NCBI GenBank assembly: GCA_016748015.1
Contig: JAAOMT010000134.1
Span: forward strand, 1,632,657 to 1,696,656
Source of the DNA: Geosiphon pyriformis
Taxonomy: Eukaryota; Glomeromycota; Glomeromycetes; Archaeosporales; Geosiphonaceae
Direction of reading: 5' to 3'
DNA length: 64,000 nucleotides
A model generated the notes under the pieces. That model was given only the letters and a program-made list of their open reading frames with translations. It was not told the origin of the DNA and did no database searches. This document shows positions 20,963 to 32,858 of the stretch, one piece after another (the stretch's first letter is position 1; the number at the start of each line of letters is the position of its first letter). Both the position numbers and the translations under genes were made by a program.

Positions 20963-21619
20963 TTGAAAACACTTCCTGACTTATCCATAACAATTAATGG
21001 AAGTCAAATTAATTACATTCAGAAAAAAACCACAGTCCCAGTAGCAAATCATTCACAGAACTATCACCTCTATAGAAGAAAAACAAGAAGTCACTCTGAA
21101 AATAAGTTACCAAGACTTTTGAAGCAAGCACTGGAAGAAAATCTTTTAATTGTCCCTATTGACATTTCACCAAATGCTACAATGCAACAAAAACTTCTAC
21201 TACTTTTTAATGAACAGAACAATGAACACACTCCTATCTATAAATACTTTCACATTGGAAAGACACTTTATGAACAAAAACTGGAACTTGAAGCAACAAA
21301 TCTCACTCTTGAAGCTATACAAAAGCAAATTCATAATGAATTCAAAACAGCAGCTGGATCAACAAATACTTGCTACAAACTTAAAGCAGCTTTTAGACTC
21401 TATAATTTGTTTAATACTTGTGAAAATGTTCTACAAAATCCAATACTGCAACCAATGAAAGTCCAATACATTGGCAAACTTACAGAACTGAAATTTCAAC
21501 AATTTTCAGACCAAATTACTTCAATTATTTTGGATCACTATCTCAATATTACAAATAGTGTTTGGATTTTGATGGAGCTCAGTCTTGAGAAGAAGATTAT
21601 GTTACCAGTAAAATTTTAG
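20963..21619 (+). CDS. B1 third ORF, unknown function
   Basis: Open frame of 218 codons, the only long unbroken frame downstream of integrase. It starts after a 190-bp Asn/Lys-rich A+T-rich spacer and ends 20 bases inside the 3' LTR. In B2 and B3 the frame extends further upstream to a shared ATG (B3 MIIPRNIQQISQKLM), whereas B1 has lost it, so the first ATG here is probably internal. The protein is basic at first (YRRKTRSHSENKLPRLLKQ) and then helical, ending IGKLTELKFQQFSDQITSIIL. No signal peptide, membrane segment or known motif is visible. Confidence 0.6.
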   Translation: MKTLPDLSITINGSQINYIQKKTTVPVANHSQNYHLYRRKTRSHSENKLPRLLKQALEENLLIVPIDISPNATMQQKLLLLFNEQNNEHTPIYKYFHIGKTLYEQKLELEATNLTLEAIQKQIHNEFKTAAGSTNTCYKLKAAFRLYNLFNTCENVLQNPILQPMKVQYIGKLTELKFQQFSDQITSIILDHYLNITNSVWILMELSLEKKIMLPVKF

Positions 21620-22624
21620 CTATTAATTAGCAGAAAAATTACCCTTATAATTCTTATAATTAATTAGTATATTAATATCATTTCAAATTATCATTTATTA
21701 TTTAATCAATTATCACATATCACAATTCAATTAAATAATCCAATTAGTATAATAAAAAGTAGAATAATCAAATTACACAATACTCTGAACTTTGTAACAT
21801 TCTAAAATTTGCCGAAATTTACAGAAATTCGCCAAAATTTTAAGAAATTCACCAAAATTTATAGAAATTTGCCAAAATTATGAATAATTCACCCAAATTA
21901 ATCAATAGTTCAGTGAAATAACTTGTAGTTCATCAAAATGTATCTTTAGTTCACCGAAATTTGAGCAAAGAGAAAAAGTGCAAGTTCATAGACTAGTACT
22001 ACAACAAGTTGTATAAAAGAAAAGCTTTTCTCTTTAAGAAAATGTATCTTTTTATAGTACCTTATCATAGTATCTTACTTTAGATATCTTAATTAAAACA
22101 AATTATCTTTTACAAAATTAAATAAAAATTAAATATTTGAAAACCAAATTCTTAAATTATTATACTTGAAATTCCCTCAACACAACCAATGTCTTGAAAT
22201 TGATTAGCTACCAATTTTAATAAACTGTTAGTAACTCCAGGCCTGGATAGAAAACGTTTTCCTTGATAAAATTCTATTTTTTTTACATTTTTTTTTTTTT
22301 TTTTCTTATTACAATCATTAGGGTAGCCTACAGACAAGATTCCTGTAGAAGAGTTGACTTTCACAGCAAAATAACTACACATTTTTAGTAAGCTTTCAGA
22401 CAAACAATTCTTGGAAAAGAATTAACATTTATTACAATGTAACTACATAAAGTAACTGGCAAAGAATTGGTCATTCCACTTATAAGCCCAGCAGTTCAAA
22501 TTATAGGAGATAATTTGAAGATAAATTCAGTTATTGGAGGTTCAACTACTTTTAGAAAACGTGAATTTGCAACCAACAGACAGTTACAACATTCAAAAAA
22601 AGAGACCAAAAACCTCCGGTAACA
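21600..22624 (+). repeat. B1 3' LTR
   Basis: 1,025-bp LTR from TGTTACCAGTAA to CCGGTAACA, preceded by the purine-rich tract gagaagaag. It aligns along its full length with 12622-13654, differing mainly by C/T and G/A changes and small T-run differences. It holds decayed TTCGCCGAA repeats at about 21805-21965 and TATAAAAG at about 22013. Confidence 0.9.
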
Positions 22625-23334
22625 ATGTAATAATTCAGAAGACACAAATTGTTTCCCAAATCAATTGTGGCCATCATCCTACACTAATCAGTCACAACAG
22701 CCAAAGATGCATGTCTGCCACAACTGTGGTAAACAAGGTCACATTAGAGCCAACTGTCAATTTTATAACAATAATCCATGATTGGGAAATCAATATTGAA
22801 ACCCTGATTGCAGATTTCAGACTCAGAATTACTACCCAAATTAAGACCAATATCAAACCACTTACTTGCCAATAACGCAGCAATTAATCTATCAACTGCC
22901 AATATATCAACTTCCAATTTATCAACTGCAGCCACTGGTAATTTATCAGCCCCAACAACCAATTCAAACACCACTCCAAAACCCCACTCAAATGACATCA
23001 GGAAACCCAAGACCTAGAATCACTCAAAACTGGAGATCAGTGATGGTTGTTCATCAACTGATCCCCAGCTCCTCTCACCAACTATCAGGCTCTTGACAGT
23101 GGAATCTGAGTACTGGTTCCATCCAAAACCCGAATTTCCAGAACTATTTAAGTCTCCTGGTAACCCCAGAAGACACCCAATCCAATCATCCAGAAAACAA
23201 CCAACAACCACTACTCATCAGCAACATTCTACCAACAACAGTCACCAAAAACAAAACTCTTACTGCCATCTTTCCTTTCAAATTAGAGGAAACCATCAAC
23301 CCACCATTGTTCAGTGGAGCAGTACTTGAGGAAA
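22625..23334 (+). pseudogene. A1 Gag, second part: CCHC knuckle and Gln/Pro-rich tail
   Basis: Gag continues after B1. The knuckle CHNCGKQGHIRANC at 22716-22757 is intact and corresponds to the one in A2 (26218-26259). A Gln/Thr/Pro-rich tail with repeated YQLP-type units follows. The junction fits the A2 sequence at 26126 onwards, confirming that B1 was inserted into one continuous Gag. Confidence 0.75.
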
Positions 23335-23576
23335 AACCCATCATTGCGATGTACACTGATGCAAAAGTTAATGATCACCCCATCAAATTGATCCTAAATA
23401 GTGGATCAGCTGGCAGCATCATCACAAGACAACTCATGGATTAATTAGGTCACCAAGTTGATCACACTGCCAGTACAAGAATTATTACTGCTAATGGAAC
23501 TACCAAAACTCCAATTAGCAAAATAGATAACTTCTCTATCAAAGTTAATGGCATCACAATACTCATTGTTACTCAT
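23335..23576 (+). pseudogene. A1 protease, truncated by A2
   Basis: Retropepsin-like start IAMYTDAKVNDHPIKLIL followed by NSGSAGSIITRQL: the catalytic Asp of DSG is Asn here. A TAA follows in MD-x-LGHQ. The domain is cut at 23576 (NGITIL) by the A2 LTR, at a point corresponding to about two thirds of the A2 protease. TCAT (23573-23576) would be the target duplication of A2. Confidence 0.75.
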
Positions 23577-24439
23577 AGAAATATAGGAAATATATTAGTA
23601 TGATTATTAGCCAATCAGAAGTAAGCGTAGTAAATGTGGAATTTCAGGATTTCTCTTAGGAATTGCAGGATTCCAGGAATTTCAGAATTCCCCAACGAGG
23701 AATCGCAGGATTCCAGAATTCCAGGATTCCTCTCAAAAGAATCGCAGGATTCTAGAAATTCCAGAATTCCCATCGTGAAAAATTAAGGAATTGAAAAATC
23801 TCAAATATGTATATATAGCAGTAATGATAGAAACAGAAAAGACAGAATTGATACCACAGAATTCTTAGCCTAAAAACAAAATCATCAAATAAATAATTAT
23901 TTTATATCTCAATCTACTCTCTACTATCAATACTTCATGTTAATAGTAATTGATATTTAATCACACTGGAACAATAGCTCTTGATCATGGCTATTGACGA
24001 AATACTAACGTACCAAATTGCCTTGGCTTATTTTCTCTATTTTCTTTATTTTATTTTCTTTATTTTATTTTCTTTCTTTTTTTTGATTTTGTTATTGTAT
24101 ACTAATTGATTAAAAGATTAAGCACTAAGTTATTGACATCAAGGATAGCCTAGTAAAAGACCCAGAAATAAGAGTAGGATTTTATATATTATCAGATAAC
24201 TTACCAGAAAGGCATGACTGCCAGACTAAATCCGGCCACCACGCTGAGAAAGAAATTGGGAAAACTCTTGAAAAAATACATCTACTATTGACACTATTGA
24301 ATCTCTGTTCATTATACAAAGGACTCCAACAAAACCTTCAGATACAACACTTGCAGAACCTCATCCATGGAAAAAGCTTTTGAGCACCAAGTTACAGGTT
24401 TGTTATTTAATTCAACAGCAGAAATAATCACCTGTAACA
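23577..24439 (+). repeat. A2 5' LTR
   Basis: 863 bp from TGTTACTCATAG to CCTGTAACA, followed by TTTAGTGCTC (primer-binding site with one G-to-A change). U3 retains more CG-containing repeat units than the A1 LTR (for example ccaacgaggaatcgcagg and catcgtg). Its post-TATA region has gacagaattgataccacag, which neither 10045-10910 nor 32859-33729 shares. Confidence 0.85.
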
Positions 24440-24501
24440 TTTAGTGCTCCCTGTGAGATATAATCCTACAGAGAACCAGCGCCAACAAACATCATCCAAA
24501 A

Positions 24502-26885
24502 GTGGCAGAATCAGAAAATATAGGAGCAAACCATTTAGGATTTGCAAAATTTTTATTTCAACACTATTGTCAATACTTGAGATTAAATCACAATCATATA
24601 TCTGCTGAATCAGTCTTTAATTTTTATGTCAACAAAAAGATTTTCTCTTTATTAGGAACACCAGTGAATACTGAATCAGCAAGAGAAACTTTCTATAGGG
24701 AGTTAATTCAAAACACCAACCTGCCAACAAATCATAATTTCACATCCATCATTATTAAGATCAACAAAGAAATTGAACACCACACTCAATAAAAATATCC
24801 AATTACACTAATAAAGGCAAGAGAAAACTACAAACACCAGCAGTAATACCCAGAAAAATACAACCACCTACTTGGAAGAAAAACAGAATTGAATTCCCAA
24901 GCAACTCATCCTACCACTATACACCTGGAAGTGCCATCAACATATCATCAACAGACATGTTCCCATTAACTGTGACATCAGCATTTGAACAATTTTCATT
25001 CCAAAGTAAACAAAGGAAAACAGAATTATTAGGACCATATGGCGAATACTTTGAGGGATTTAATTCACAATCATCAACCCCATTAGGACTTTGATCACCA
25101 CTGCCTCCACCAGATTTTGGAATCTCTGATCTGTGGGAAGCAGCAGAATCAGAAAAAGAGGAAGAAGAATCAGAGGATCAAGAATTTGCTTACTAGCACC
25201 CAATCACTAAAAACCCGGAAGTTGAAACCATGAATTTTCAAACTCAGCAAAATCTAAATCTAGAAAATTTGGAAATCAAAACTCCAAATCATCAAAGGCA
25301 GAACAATCCAAACCCCGAATTAATTAATCAGCAAAACTTACCTCTGGTAATCATCATCAATCAACTGCCAATTAATCCCATAGCTGAACTTATATAACAG
25401 TCACTTCAACTACCACCCCAACAACCAGTACAACAACAACTGCTTCAATAGCCACCACAATCACCTAACTTAGATCCAATGGCCTACGCACCAATCGCAA
25501 AACTTGACAACTTTACTGGTGAAGAGAATGATGCTCAAGTATGGCTGAATAATATAGAAAAGGCCATCACAGCCAACGGATGGAATGACGCCCAAACAAT
25601 GCAAGCTATTCCCTATTTTCTCAAGAATACCGCCAATTCATGGTATCAGAGCTTGGTTAATAAACCACAAGATTTCAATGCCTTCAAAGCAGAATTTCTA
25701 AGATACTTCAACAACAATAACAGCATCAATCACCTAGTCAATACATTCACCACTATGAAACAAGGAGAAACTAAAGTAGTCACCACTTACCTGGGACGCT
25801 TCTATTAAAACCTGCACCAAATTCAAGTAATTGATGCCAACTATTTCACAGCCCCACAGATACTCAACCAGTTTATCTGTGGTCTGTGCAGCAGCATCTT
25901 GCAACATGTATGTCTGTTGCATCCAGGCACTTTTCAGGATGCAGTCACATGTGCCAGAAATTTTGAATCTGCTGAGTCAGAGGCTAATCATGCCCAAGCC
26001 ATTAATCTAGTAATGAATGGATCATCTGAATTGGATTCCAAATTTGAGAAGTTCAGTGAATCAATTAATAAGAGATTGGAAAGATACTTAGCTGACAATC
26101 ATGCCATTTATCAGCCTCCACAATGACACAATAATCAAGGAAACTCTAATCATGCCCAAAATCAACCACGTCTATCTTCATTGACCAATCAACAGTGGCA
26201 ACAGGAAACGCGTATCTGCCACTATTGTGGTAAACAAGAACATATCCAAATTGACTGTCACCAGCATTTAAATAACCAACAATTGGGAAATCAATATCGA
26301 AACCCTGATCGCCAGTTCTCAACTCTGAATTATCAATCAAACTCAACACAATATCAAACTACTTACCTGCCAATGATGCAGCAATCAATTTATCAGCCAC
26401 CAGTATATTAAGCTCCAATTTATTAACCAACAGCCCCAATTTATCAGCCACAGCCACAGGTAATGTATCAACTGCAACCACTAACAATCTATCAACCCCA
26501 AACAATTCAGATCCCGTCACAAAACTTACTGATCAGCAGAGTCCAAAGGCCGAGAATTATACAGCAAAACTGGAAATTGTCAATGGTAGTTTATCAGCTG
26601 ATCCCCAGCTTCTTTAGTTAAACAGGATCTCATCAATAGAATTCGGGTGCTAGGAATTCCCAAAACCCAAATTCCCAGAACTATTTAAGTTTTCTGGTTA
26701 CCTCAGAAGACACTTCACCCAGCAATCAGAAACCCACCCAAAAACAAACACATACCAGCAATATTCTGCCAGCAACAGTTACCAACAACAAATCACTGAA
26801 TGCTATCTTTCCATTTGAACTTAAGGAACCATCAACCACGCCATTATTTAGTGGAGCCGCACTAGAAGAAAAGCCAAATACCATT
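24502..26885 (+). pseudogene. A2 Gag polyprotein
   Basis: Begins at GTG 24502 (AESENIGANHLGFAKFL) with no in-frame ATG upstream. The first part is open to 24792, then broken. The capsid-like domain is at 25479-25808 (MAYAPIAKLDNFTGEEND, WLNNIEKAITANGWND, FLRYFNNNNSINH), and its end continues in another frame at 25899-26126. The CCHC knuckle CHYCGKQEHIQIDC is at 26218-26259. A Gln/Pro-rich tail runs up to protease. It would package RNA and form particles; this copy is disrupted by a CGA- or CAA-derived stop near 25806 and frameshifts. Confidence 0.8.
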
Positions 26886-27233
26886 ATGTACACTGATGCA
26901 AAAATTGATGGCCATCACATCAAACTAATTCTTGACAGTGGTTCAGCAGGCAGCATCATCACACGACAATTCATGGATCAATTAGGTTGCCGAGTTAATC
27001 GAGCTGCTAGCGCCAGAATCATCATGGCTGATGGAGCGACCAAGACTCCAATTGGTGAAATCGATGACTTACCAATCGAAATTAATAGCATCATAGTACC
27101 AATCAAAGTACTTGTTATGGAAGCCACCCAATACCAAGCTCTAGTTGGTAATGACTGGCTGTCCAAAACGAATGCCACTCTGAACTGGAATACACAAGAG
27201 CTCCAACTCAGCCAGAACAGGCAACACACGTGA
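26886..27233 (+). CDS. A2 aspartic protease
   Basis: Open 115-residue retropepsin domain inside the polyprotein. The active-site DSG is at 26934-26942 in KLILDSGSAGSIITRQFM. It then has MADGATKTPIGEIDDLPIEI and the C-terminal YQALVGNDWLSKTNATLNW. The family's hydrophobic-DSG-A pattern is intact and the length suits a retroviral-type monomer. It ends at a TGA replacing Trp/Arg near 27234. The composition here is less A-rich and keeps several CG dinucleotides, suggesting a younger or less decayed stretch. Confidence 0.8.
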   Translation: MYTDAKIDGHHIKLILDSGSAGSIITRQFMDQLGCRVNRAASARIIMADGATKTPIGEIDDLPIEINSIIVPIKVLVMEATQYQALVGNDWLSKTNATLNWNTQELQLSQNRQHT

Positions 27234-28424
27234 GTACCAGCCATGTGTGGCCACTTCAAGACTACCAACACCATGGCACTACTAATCGACTTCGAGGAAG
27301 AAAAACAAAAACCTACCTGGGAAGCCTACCAAGTATTATGGGCTGATGAAGAGCACAATGAGCTGCTGCCAATACTCTCTTGGAATGACAACAGGAAAGA
27401 AAAGCAAACAAATGAACTTACCTGGGAAACTGACAATCTGACTTAGATTGACAACAAATAGGAAGAATCATTGAGTTGAGAGTGGAAAAAAAAAAAGGGA
27501 AAAGGAAAAGAGAGGGAGGAAAAAAACACTTAAGCCAACAACACTTATATCCCATACACCTATGGTCAACAACAATCATCGACTTATCACCGACCCAAAC
27601 TGATATGCATTGATTGTGGCAAGAAATTGTCGTCAATGGGCACATGCTATGGCAACGATGAAGAATATCAGACAGCAACTAAGTTCTATTGCCGCACATG
27701 CTATGTTGAACGTTTTGGAAGACCGAAATGAGTGGGAAAATGAGATAATACACCATGTATAGCCTGTGGAGAAACTTTCCTCAACGAAGGAATGTGGAAC
27801 AACATTCTGGAGAGAGGAGAAATGTGTGACATGTTTTACCAATACATGATCCTTATCAGCAACTAGGTCGAGAAAGGAACACCCATAGAAGCTGCCTGAA
27901 GAAGAGCTGTACAGCGATTGGACAGTTGTCCACATAATGATGATGAATTATGGTGGATGGCAATTGCCAAAATTGAAGGCATGTTACCAGAAGAAATCAG
28001 GACAATTAAAAACAACCCACCAGAACCCATCGAGTTTGACTGGGACGCAGAGCCAGTCATAAATTTTCTGGAACCAAAAGAGTTCTATGAATATTACCAA
28101 AACTTAACACCCACTAAAGAAGAGCAAGAACAATGGCTAGCACAGTTAAATACAAGACTGTATTGCTATTGTTTAATTCCCAGTGACTTTGAATATTGTG
28201 ATAATTGTGACTTCATTTACAATCCACCACCATGCATAATCTACACAATCCTTGAAGAAGAAGAATCAATCAGCAGCTGTGCATTGGAATCAGAATTGCT
28301 GATCAATCGCGATCCAGACTCTGATGATAATAATGAAAACACCAGTTCCAGCTTCGTTCAAAATGGCAATAACAACAAAGACGATTCAAACTTAAATTCA
28401 AATTCCGAGTTAAACTATGAATAA
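27234..28424 (+). pseudogene. A2 Cys-rich module and acidic linker
   Basis: After a Glu/Lys-rich spacer (27243-27446) come CIDCGKKLSSMGTC, then FYCRTCYVERFGRPK, CIACGETFLNEGMWNN and an MCDMFYQY segment (27598-27860), with stops at Trp positions. The frame 27918-28424 is open: PHNDDELWWMAIAKIEG, FYEYYQNLTPTKEEQEQW, a second Cys cluster (YCYCLIPSDFEYCDNC) and a strongly acidic Ser/Asn-rich tail. Cys spacing parallels family B. Presumably zinc-binding; role unknown. The acidic tail is where A1 inserted into A3. Confidence 0.6.
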
Positions 28425-28460
28425 TACATTGCACTACCAGATCTCTCTAAGGAGCAAGAG

Positions 28461-29279
28461 TTGAAATGGTATAGTAACAAGGGGAAAGGTATTATGCCAG
28501 AATGTGCACATGATACTGATATAGGGTTTGATCTGAGGTATCCAGGAAAAGAGGCCATCAAATTGGAACCACATTTATGCACCTGTATTGATCTGAAAAT
28601 AGCACTAAAAATTCTGACAACAACAATGGTTCAATTAGCATCTAAAAGTAGTTTAGCGAAAAGAAGGATTAATATAAGAGGAGGAATAATTGATGCAGGA
28701 TATATAGAAAATATCATTGCTATGCTACAAAATAACTCAGAAAAGGCCTATATAATAGAGCCCAACGAAAAGATAGCACAGACAATATTCCTGCCTCTGG
28801 TTAGAGTAGTTCAATTAGTATTAGTGGGAAAGAGGGAGGAATTAGGAATAACAGCGAGAGGAATACAGGGATTCGGATCAACAGGTAGAATAGATGTACC
28901 AATTAATATGGTGGAGAAAGAAATTGTTGGCCAAGAAGAAATTATCTCAACCAGTCAAGCTATTTCTATTTCACTATATAACCAGTACATGCTAGCAATA
29001 GAAAGGAAGGAAAAAGACCAAGCACAAATTTTTGAAGCAGAAGCCAGTCTTTGTGAATTAGGAGAAGTTAGACTCATCAATCTCCACATACCAGTCAAAG
29101 ATTACAGCCACATCAAAATTTCCATCTACAACAATACAAAAAATGTCATAGAAATACCAGCCGGAACTATTATTAGATACTTAAACACTAAAATGGAAAA
29201 TCAACCACCAAACCCCATTTCAAACTTTTCACAACTTTGTGGATATGTTGATATCACATCACAAACAATATACGGATGA
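28461..29279 (+). CDS. A2 dUTPase and tail domain
   Basis: Open 272-residue segment. dUTPase motifs: DTDIGFDLRYPG, QLASKSSLAKR (motif 2 Arg replaced by Lys), GGIIDAGYIENIIAML with the catalytic Asp, NEKIAQTIFLPL, and GIQGFGSTGR. About residues 195-272 form the tail domain: LINLHIPVKDYSHIKISIYNN, IPAGTIIRYL, LCGYVDITSQTIYG. It ends at a TGA where the related copies have an Arg codon. dUTPase and tail in one frame show that they are contiguous parts of Pol. Activity is doubtful because of the motif 2 change. Confidence 0.85.
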   Translation: MKWYSNKGKGIMPECAHDTDIGFDLRYPGKEAIKLEPHLCTCIDLKIALKILTTTMVQLASKSSLAKRRINIRGGIIDAGYIENIIAMLQNNSEKAYIIEPNEKIAQTIFLPLVRVVQLVLVGKREELGITARGIQGFGSTGRIDVPINMVEKEIVGQEEIISTSQAISISLYNQYMLAIERKEKDQAQIFEAEASLCELGEVRLINLHIPVKDYSHIKISIYNNTKNVIEIPAGTIIRYLNTKMENQPPNPISNFSQLCGYVDITSQTIYG

Positions 29280-30720
29280 AGTGAATGTTATTTGCTCCAA
29301 CCAGAACAATTGGAACAAATGAACATGGGAAACTTAGATCCACTCCAACGTATACAACTTAAGATGTTGCTCAACCAGTTCAATGACATTTTTGTCAGCA
29401 AAAATAAGTTTGGCTGAACTGACATCATTCAGCATCAGATTAAGACTGGAGATGCAATGCCAATTAAACAAAGAGCATACAGAGTGCCACCAGCCAGCCA
29501 TGAGATTATTCATCAAGAGATAAACTGAATGCTTAACAATAGGCTAATTCAGCCATTAATGAGCCCATGATCATCACCAGTGGTACTTGTCTGTAAGAAG
29601 AATGGAAAGATCCGATTTTGTGTGGACTACAGAAAACTCAATGGTATAACTCGTAAAGACAGCTATCCAATTCTACGAATACAGGAATTATTCGATGCTT
29701 TTGGCAGAAACAAATGGTTTTCAACATTAGACTTAGATAGTGGTTATTGGCAAGTAGCCATGAATTCGGCCGACAAAGAGAAGATGGTATTCACTACTAG
29801 AGAAGGGAATTTCGAATTTGAAGTGATGCCATTTGGCTTAACCAATGCCCCAGCAACTTTTCAATGGCTAATGGAAATTGTTTATACTAGCTTATTGTGA
29901 AAATCAGTAGTTGTATACTTGGATGACACCAACGTATTTTCAAAAACATTTGATGATCATCTTTATTATCTTTAACAAGTGTTCAAAAAACTAAAAAGAG
30001 CAGGACTAAAGTTAAATGCAACAAAGTGCTTCTTTGGCAAGACAGAACTAAAATTCTTGGAATACATAATCAGCAAAGACGGCATCAAAACAAATCCAGA
30101 GAAAATAGAGATAGTAAAAAACTTTCCAGTGCTGACCAATATGACAGAACTGAAATCATTCTTGGGATTTGCCAGCTACTATTGATGTTTTATCAAGAAC
30201 TTTTCCAAGATAGCGCAGCCACTCAACTGACTGCAAACCAAGAATACCAAATATGAATGGGCAGAAAGTCAACAAGAAGCTTTTGACATTTTGAAAAGAA
30301 AGCTCATTTAAGCTCCAGTACTGATTTATCCAGATCACAGCAAACCATTCATCATTACTACTGATGCATTTGGCCAAATATTGGAAGCAGTATTATTTCA
30401 GAAAGGACCAGACAGCAGAGAACATTCAGTAGCATATGCCAGCAGAGGTTTAACACCAGCCGAGAAGAACTATGGAACACTGGAACAAGAACACTTAGCA
30501 ATATACTGGACAGTCATGAAATGGAAAAAATATTTGAGCCAGAAGTTTGAAGTATACACAAACCACAAGGAATTAACATCACTCCAAAAACAAGAATTTG
30601 GAGATAGAAGACAGTCAAGATAGAAAATGGCACTCACATTATACAATTATACTATACATTACAAAAAAGAAAAAAACAATGGAAATGCTGATGGTTTGTC
30701 ACAAATAAGACAAATCTAAG
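29280..30720 (+). pseudogene. A2 reverse transcriptase and RNase H
   Basis: The RT N-terminal linker (LEQMNMGNLDPLQRIQL) and DIIQHQIKTGDAMPIKQ lie in broken frames from 29310. The open part 29580-29900 has KIRFCVDYRKLNGITRKD and LDLDSGYWQVAM, then MPFGLTNAPATFQ. YLDD is intact at 29916-29927. The connection is at 29979-30185, RNase H at 30340-30720 (PFIITTDAFGQILEAVL, YASRGLTPAEKNYG, LEQEHLAIYW). TGA codons at Trp/Arg sites and a TAA for Gln at 29973 break it. Confidence 0.85.
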
Positions 30721-32161
30721 AACATTTCAATCCAAAAATATAACAAAACCAGAACAATACCAATGAAAATAACAAAAGATGAACATACAAAAATATCAAC
30801 AACTCCAACATTATATAAACACTCAACAGTTCAAGGAGAATTTATCTCAAATGGAATGAAAGAGTATCAAACAACAATCAAAATATTTTATCACTTACCA
30901 AAATATACTTTATTGGAAAAATAGAAGGGATCCAGATCAACCAACCAGAATAATTACAGAGCCAGAAAAAGAGACAATATTATTCAACATGCACTCAAAT
31001 CCAACAGCAGGACATTTTCACAAAGAAGCAACCATAGAAAGAACCAGAAAAAGATATTATTGGCCATCAATGTATCCAGACATTATCCAATATGTTCAAA
31101 ATTGTGATGCTTGTCAGTGAAGAGGAGGTATAAAACCCAGTGAACCATTAAGACCAATCAAAGTGAGACAACCATTTGACTGGATTGGAATTGATTTAGT
31201 TGGACCATTAACAATCACCAGCAGAGGAAACAGATATATAGCAGTAGTCATGGACTATCTCACTAAATGGCCAGAGACAAAAGCAATTCAAAGAGCGGAT
31301 GCAGAATCCATTGCCAAATTTGTTCATCAAGATTTGATCTGTTGACATGGATGTCCAAAAGAATTATTATCAGACTAAGGAACCCACTTTGTGAATAAAA
31401 CATTAGCAGAATTAAGCCAGAGATTCGGAATTAAGAGACTACTGTTATCACCATATCATCCACAAACAAATGGTTTAATGGAAAGATTTAATAGAACATT
31501 GTGTGAAGCAATTGCTAAACTCAGCCAAGAAAACCAGAATGAATGAGATTTGTTCATATCATCAGTATTATTTGCTTATTGAACAATAAAACAAGATACT
31601 ACACAAGCAACACTATTCAAATTAGTATACGGTAGAACAGCAACATTACCAGTAGAAAGAGAAATTAATACATATTCAGCTAAACCAATAATAGAAGAGA
31701 ATTTTCAAGAAACATTGCTAAGAAGAACATATGACTTAATGGAAACATTGGAAAACAAATGAAGAAGAGCAGCTGATAATATTCAAAAGTCACAAAAGAA
31801 ACAGAAAGAAAGACATGATAGTCAACTACTAGACAAACCAGTTGAATTCAAGATTGGGAACAAAGTACTCTTATATTGTACCAAAGTGGAAAAACAATGG
31901 AGTGGAAAATTCAATTCCAAATGGGATAGACCATTTCACATAGAAGAAATTCTAGGAAATGAAGCTTACAAATTAAGACTGGATAACAAAATTTTAACCA
32001 AAACAGCACATAGAGATCGACTGAAACCATACCATAACATCACACTACCATCTACCAGTAATATTTCACAATTAGGAGTACAGAGAATACTAGTCCAACC
32101 AGATGAGATTTTACGAAATCTGGAACCAATAGTTATTATCAACAACAACACATTAAATTGA
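30721..32161 (+). pseudogene. A2 integrase
   Basis: After a spacer, the zinc domain is at about 30985-31125 (HFHKEATIERTRKRYYW, CDACQ). The core has FDWIGIDLVGPLTITSRG (first Asp, 31163-31345), ELLSD-x-GTHFVNK (second Asp) and MERFNRTLCEA (Glu). The C-terminal frame 31886-32161 has WDRPFHIEEILGNEAYKL, a GPF module with Arg for Gly, then DRLKPYHNITLPS. Stops include TGA at Arg/Trp and TAA at Gln (31376). It would catalyse cDNA strand transfer. Confidence 0.8.
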
Positions 32162-32215
32162 TTCAGCAAAAGAATATATAAAGACACAATAGATACGACA
32201 GGAAATATCAAAAAA

Positions 32216-32845
32216 ATGGAAATTACAGACAACATTTACTTACTAACACAACAACTCTTTCAGTTAATCCAACACCAGGAAATGAAGATTACAATCAATC
32301 AACAAACCATTCGATATCAAGATATTAGAAAGACATTGCAACCCAAAACACAGAAGAAAACTGAAAATATGGTGGACAAAATCATTGTGAAAGTAAAATT
32401 AGCAATAAGAGAGTTGACAAAAGAGGCACTATATCAAGAGTTGATTAAAGAAACTTGGAATTAGTGGATACAACAATTTCTAAGAAACTATTGTTATTTT
32501 TACTTAGAACAACACATAAATATCCAGAATCTATATACGGATAAAACAAAGCAATTATTTGACACAAGAATACTACCACAATTAGAACATTTTGTGAGAA
32601 AGAACAACTTATCTACACAGGCCTGAGCCATATACTGAATACACACAGCATTTCAGAATCAACCAGAAATTTTACTCAACAAAACAATAGATATGATTAC
32701 CAGTAATCAATTAGGAAAGATCACTAATGCTCAATTTGAAAAATTACAGACTCAAATAACACAAGTAATTCTCGAAAATAAAATTCAGGAAATACTTTAA
32801 GAAGGGGAAATAACAGAGTTAGATTTTGATAGAGCTCAATATTAA
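32216..32845 (+). pseudogene. A2 third ORF, unknown function
   Basis: Starts MEITDNIYLLTQQLFQLIQH after integrase. It is open for 82 codons, then a TAG at a Trp position, and continues to a TAA at 32843-32845 directly before the purine tract. The C-terminal part has LGKITNAQFEKLQTQITQVIL and ends FDRAQY. That pattern recurs in A3, in A5 (63859-64000) and, more distantly, in family B (IGKLTELKFQQFSDQITSIIL). Predicted mainly helical, no membrane segment. Not recognised as a known protein. Confidence 0.6.
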
Positions 32846-32858
32846 AAGGAAGGAATAA
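32844..32858 (+). promoter_or_regulatory. Polypurine tract
   Basis: AAAAGGAAGGAATAA immediately precedes the 3' LTR start (TATTACTC, decayed TGTTACTC). This is the expected position of the plus-strand primer. The other family A copies have AAAAAAAAGAGAA-like tracts at the same place. Confidence 0.55.

Larger units (their letters stand above)
12622..22624 (+). mobile_element. Element B1: family B Ty3/gypsy retrotransposon
   Basis: A 10,003-bp element with LTRs at 12622-13654 and 21600-22624, inserted into A1 Gag. The 4-bp flanks are ATGT on both sides (12618-12621 and 22625-22628). The internal order is Gag, protease, Cys-rich module, dUTPase, tail, RT, RNase H, integrase and third ORF. Every part is recognisable and the order matches B2 and B3. 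Stops in Gag, protease, RT and integrase mean it is not autonomous now. Confidence 0.9.

Noticed and set aside
20963-21619. Third ORF as a retroviral-type envelope gene
   Set aside because: No signal peptide, membrane anchor, furin-like site or Cys pattern is visible; only its position suggests env.
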